DNA of 8,180 nt from Mucilaginibacter sp. (lineage in GTDB: Bacteria; Bacteroidota; Bacteroidia; Sphingobacteriales; Sphingobacteriaceae). The position numbers were made by a program, and so were the translations under genes. The DNA is taken from the NCBI GenBank assembly GCA_028288315.1, contig JAQBNY010000160.1, positions 1 through 8,180 of the forward strand. Direction: 5' to 3'. This document shows positions 6,043 to 8,180 of this stretch, piece by piece. A model generated the notes under the pieces. That model ran no database searches and was not told the DNA's origin. It saw only the letters and a program-made list of their open reading frames with translations. The number at the start of each line of letters is the position of its first letter. Within the stretch, counting starts at the first letter, position 1.

Positions 6043-8180
6043 TTAATTATTCTCAGGCTTGTTTGTTTCTGGGCGCGGCAATAAAACTTTACGTGAAAGT
6101 TTCAGTTTGCCTTGCTTATCAACATCAAGTAATTTAACACGGACTTCGTCGCCAACATTAAATATACCATCCATGGTTTCAATTCTACGATGATCAATTT
6201 CTGATATATGCAGTAAACCGTCTTTACCTGGCATAATTTCAACAAATGCACCAAATGGCATAATTGATTTCACTTTACCTTCGTATATCTCGCCCACTTC
6301 TGGTTTTGAAGCAATAGCACGAATACGACCTAAAGCCTGATCAATAGCTGCTTTGTTATCGGCAAATATCTGAACAATACCTTGGTTGTCTTTTTCTTCA
6401 ATAGAGATGGTAGCACCTGTTTCGCGCTGCATTTCCTGGATGATCTTACCACCGGGCCCGATAACTGCACCAATAAATTCTTTATCGATTTTAATCATTA
6501 CAATACGCGGAGCGTGTGGTTTGTAATCCTCACGTGGTGTGGCAATGGTCTTTTTCATTTCGCCTAAGATGTGCAAACGGCCATCTTTAGCCTGGTTTAA
6601 GGCAGCGGTTAATATGTCATATGACAAACCGTTTATCTTAAGATCCATTTGTACAGCAACAATACCATTTTCGGTACCGGTTACTTTAAAGTCCATATCT
6701 CCTAAGTGATCTTCATCACCCAAAATATCAGAAAGGATAGCATATTTAGTACCCACTTCGTTAGTAATCAATCCCATCGCGATACCTGATACCGGCGATT
6801 TTATTTTGATACCTGCATCCATCAATGCTAATGTACCGGCACAAACCGTAGCCATTGATGATGAACCGTTTGATTCAAGGATATCAGAAACTATACGAAT
6901 AGTGTATGGATTTTCTTCTACCGGAGGTAAAACACGTTTTAACGAACGCATAGCCAAGTTACCATGACCAATTTCACGACGGCCTGCACCCCTGTTAGGA
7001 CGAACTTCACCAGTTGAGAAACCAGGGAAATTATAATGTAACAGGAATTTTTGATAACCATTAATGAATGCGCCATCAATCATTTGCTCATCATCCTTAG
7101 CACCTAAGGTAACGGTGGTTAATGATTGTGTTTCGCCACGGGTGAATACTGCAGAACCGTGAGCAGATGGCAAATAACCAACTTCGCTCCATATAGGGCG
7201 TATTTGAGTAGTAGTACGACCATCTAAACGTTTACCTTCATCTAATACAAGGTTACGGATAGCATCATACTCCACATCGTGGTAGTATTTTTTAGCTAAC
7301 GCTTTAGTTATATCATCAATTTCGCCTAAAGTGGCAATGTATGCATCTCTAACCTCTTTAAATTTAGCTGAACGCTCATCTTTTGCTGATGCAGAAGAAG
7401 CAATCGCGTATACTTGCTCATAAGTAGCAGCATAAATTGCTTTCTTCAAGTCTTCATTGCTGTGCTCGTGGCTGTATGTACGTTTTTCGGTTTTACCAAC
7501 CTCAATAGTCAATTCTTTTTGAGCTAAACACTGAAGTTTAATAGCTGTATGTGCAAATTTAATAGCTTCAACCAATTCAGCTTCCTGTATCTCTGCAGAT
7601 TCGCCTTCAACCATGTTAATGTCATGCTCACTACCTGCTACAATAAATTCTAATGTAGCACGCTCAAGCTGGCTTAACGTTGGGTTAATAACTAATTCAC
7701 CGTCAATTTTAGCAACACGCACTTCAGATATTGGCCCGTTAAAAGGTATATCAGAAACAGCCAATGCAGCTGATGCGGCTAAACCGGCAAGGCAATCAGG
7801 CATAATATCTTTATCGGCAGATATTAACGAGATCATTACTTGTGTATCAGCATGATAATCTTCAGGGAACATTGGGCGTAAAGCGCGGTCAACCAAACGA
7901 GAGATCAAAACCTCATAGTCTGACAAACGTGCCTCACGGCGTAAAAATCCACCGGGAATACGACCGGTAGAAGCATATTTTTCTTGATAGTCTACAGAAA
8001 GAGGCAAAAAGTCAATTCCCTCCTTTGCTTCAAGTGATGATACTACAGTAGCCAATAACATGGTATCACCCATTTTAATTACTACAGAGCCATCTGCCTG
8101 TTTGGCCAGTTTACCTGTTTCGATCTCAATGGTGCGGCCGTCACCTAAATCAATAACCTTTTTAATTACGTTTAAACTCA
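6043..8180 (-). CDS. pnp: Polyribonucleotide nucleotidyltransferase (PNPase), start codon cut by window edge
   Basis: PNPase is a trimeric 3'-5' phosphorolytic exoribonuclease of mRNA decay and small-RNA turnover. The reading frame stays open past the internal ATG at 8073 to the window end, reading SLNVIKKVIDLGDGRTIEIE and on. The last partial codon is xTG (8179-8180), so the true start is most likely an ATG whose first base is at 8181. The full protein would be 712 aa, normal for the family. In that numbering the first RNase PH domain covers about 15-150, an all-helical linker about 245-315, and the second, catalytic RNase PH domain about 325-540. The latter carries GAGRREIGHG, ESNGSSSMAT and GDEDHLGDMDFK, with Asp491, Asp497 and Lys499 matching E. 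coli D486, D492 and K494. A KH domain (about 557-624, GPGG loop at 575-578) and an S1 domain (about 629-701) follow, then a short PRPETNKPENN tail. In many bacteria rpsO lies just upstream; that side is outside the window. Confidence 0.98.
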   Translation of the reverse strand, partial: SLNVIKKVIDLGDGRTIEIETGKLAKQADGSVVIKMGDTMLLATVVSSLEAKEGIDFLPLSVDYQEKYASTGRIPGGFLRREARLSDYEVLISRLVDRALRPMFPEDYHADTQVMISLISADKDIMPDCLAGLAASAALAVSDIPFNGPISEVRVAKIDGELVINPTLSQLERATLEFIVAGSEHDINMVEGESAEIQEAELVEAIKFAHTAIKLQCLAQKELTIEVGKTEKRTYSHEHSNEDLKKAIYAATYEQVYAIASSASAKDERSAKFKEVRDAYIATLGEIDDITKALAKKYYHDVEYDAIRNLVLDEGKRLDGRTTTQIRPIWSEVGYLPSAHGSAVFTRGETQSLTTVTLGAKDDEQMIDGAFINGYQKFLLHYNFPGFSTGEVRPNRGAGRREIGHGNLAMRSLKRVLPPVEENPYTIRIVSDILESNGSSSMATVCAGTLALMDAGIKIKSPVSGIAMGLITNEVGTKYAILSDILGDEDHLGDMDFKVTGTENGIVAVQMDLKINGLSYDILTAALNQAKDGRLHILGEMKKTIATPREDYKPHAPRIVMIKIDKEFIGAVIGPGGKIIQEMQRETGATISIEEKDNQGIVQIFADNKAAIDQALGRIRAIASKPEVGEIYEGKVKSIMPFGAFVEIMPGKDGLLHISEIDHRRIETMDGIFNVGDEVRVKLLDVDKQGKLKLSRKVLLPRPETNKPENN

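Noticed and set aside
6382..7855. Plus-strand open frames opposite pnp (6382-6567 and 7613-7855).
   Set aside because: They lie wholly within highly conserved PNPase coding sequence and have no independent support.
1..8180. Search for CRISPR arrays, insertion sequences, integrase or attachment sites, tRNA/rRNA genes, toxin-antitoxin pairs and defence genes.
   Set aside because: No regularly spaced direct repeats, transposase-like frames, terminal inverted repeats, cloverleaf sequences or recognisable defence domains were seen; gene density and content look like a core chromosomal region.

Overview
The window looks like chromosomal DNA of a Bacteroidota, most likely family Sphingobacteriaceae (Pedobacter/Mucilaginibacter-like). 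The grounds are: AT-leaning sequence; start codons preceded by A/T-rich stretches with no AGGAGG-type Shine-Dalgarno in any of the six genes whose upstream region is visible; TAnnTTTG-type -7 promoter elements characteristic of the phylum; and proteins with Bacteroidota flavour (a FadL-like 'NPAGL' outer-membrane barrel, a DUF4905-like protein, a LysM + divergent RlpA-type protein, and a PNPase beginning SLNVIKK). The genus is an inference from protein style, not a database result.

Layout. (1) 128-2522, plus strand: a two-gene cell-envelope unit, a very Gly/Tyr-rich lipoprotein followed 19 nt later by an OmpP1/FadL-like beta-barrel, closed by a strong bidirectional terminator (2543-2580). (2) 2610-3089, minus strand: a Dps-type mini-ferritin with an intact ferroxidase centre, transcribed towards that terminator from a divergent intergenic region. 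(3) 3183-5601, plus strand: a probable three-gene operon of a DUF4905-like protein, an exported two-LysM protein with a divergent RlpA-like double-psi barrel, and uridine kinase. The last two overlap by 8 nt. (4) 5622-5894, minus strand: a small uncharacterised helical protein converging on udk. (5) 6043-8180, minus strand: polyribonucleotide nucleotidyltransferase (pnp), whose start codon appears to be cut by the right edge with one base missing, followed by a perfect 19-bp terminator hairpin (5989-6031).

Functionally this is mostly housekeeping (RNA turnover by PNPase, pyrimidine salvage by Udk, oxidative/iron protection by Dps) mixed with envelope genes. I see no mobile element, CRISPR array, tRNA/rRNA, toxin-antitoxin or defence system. 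No stretch without a gene exceeds about 150 nt. I found no convincing new multi-gene system. The items most worth a second look are the Gly/Tyr-rich lipoprotein paired with the barrel, the RlpA-like domain lacking the catalytic motif, and the small orphan gene.
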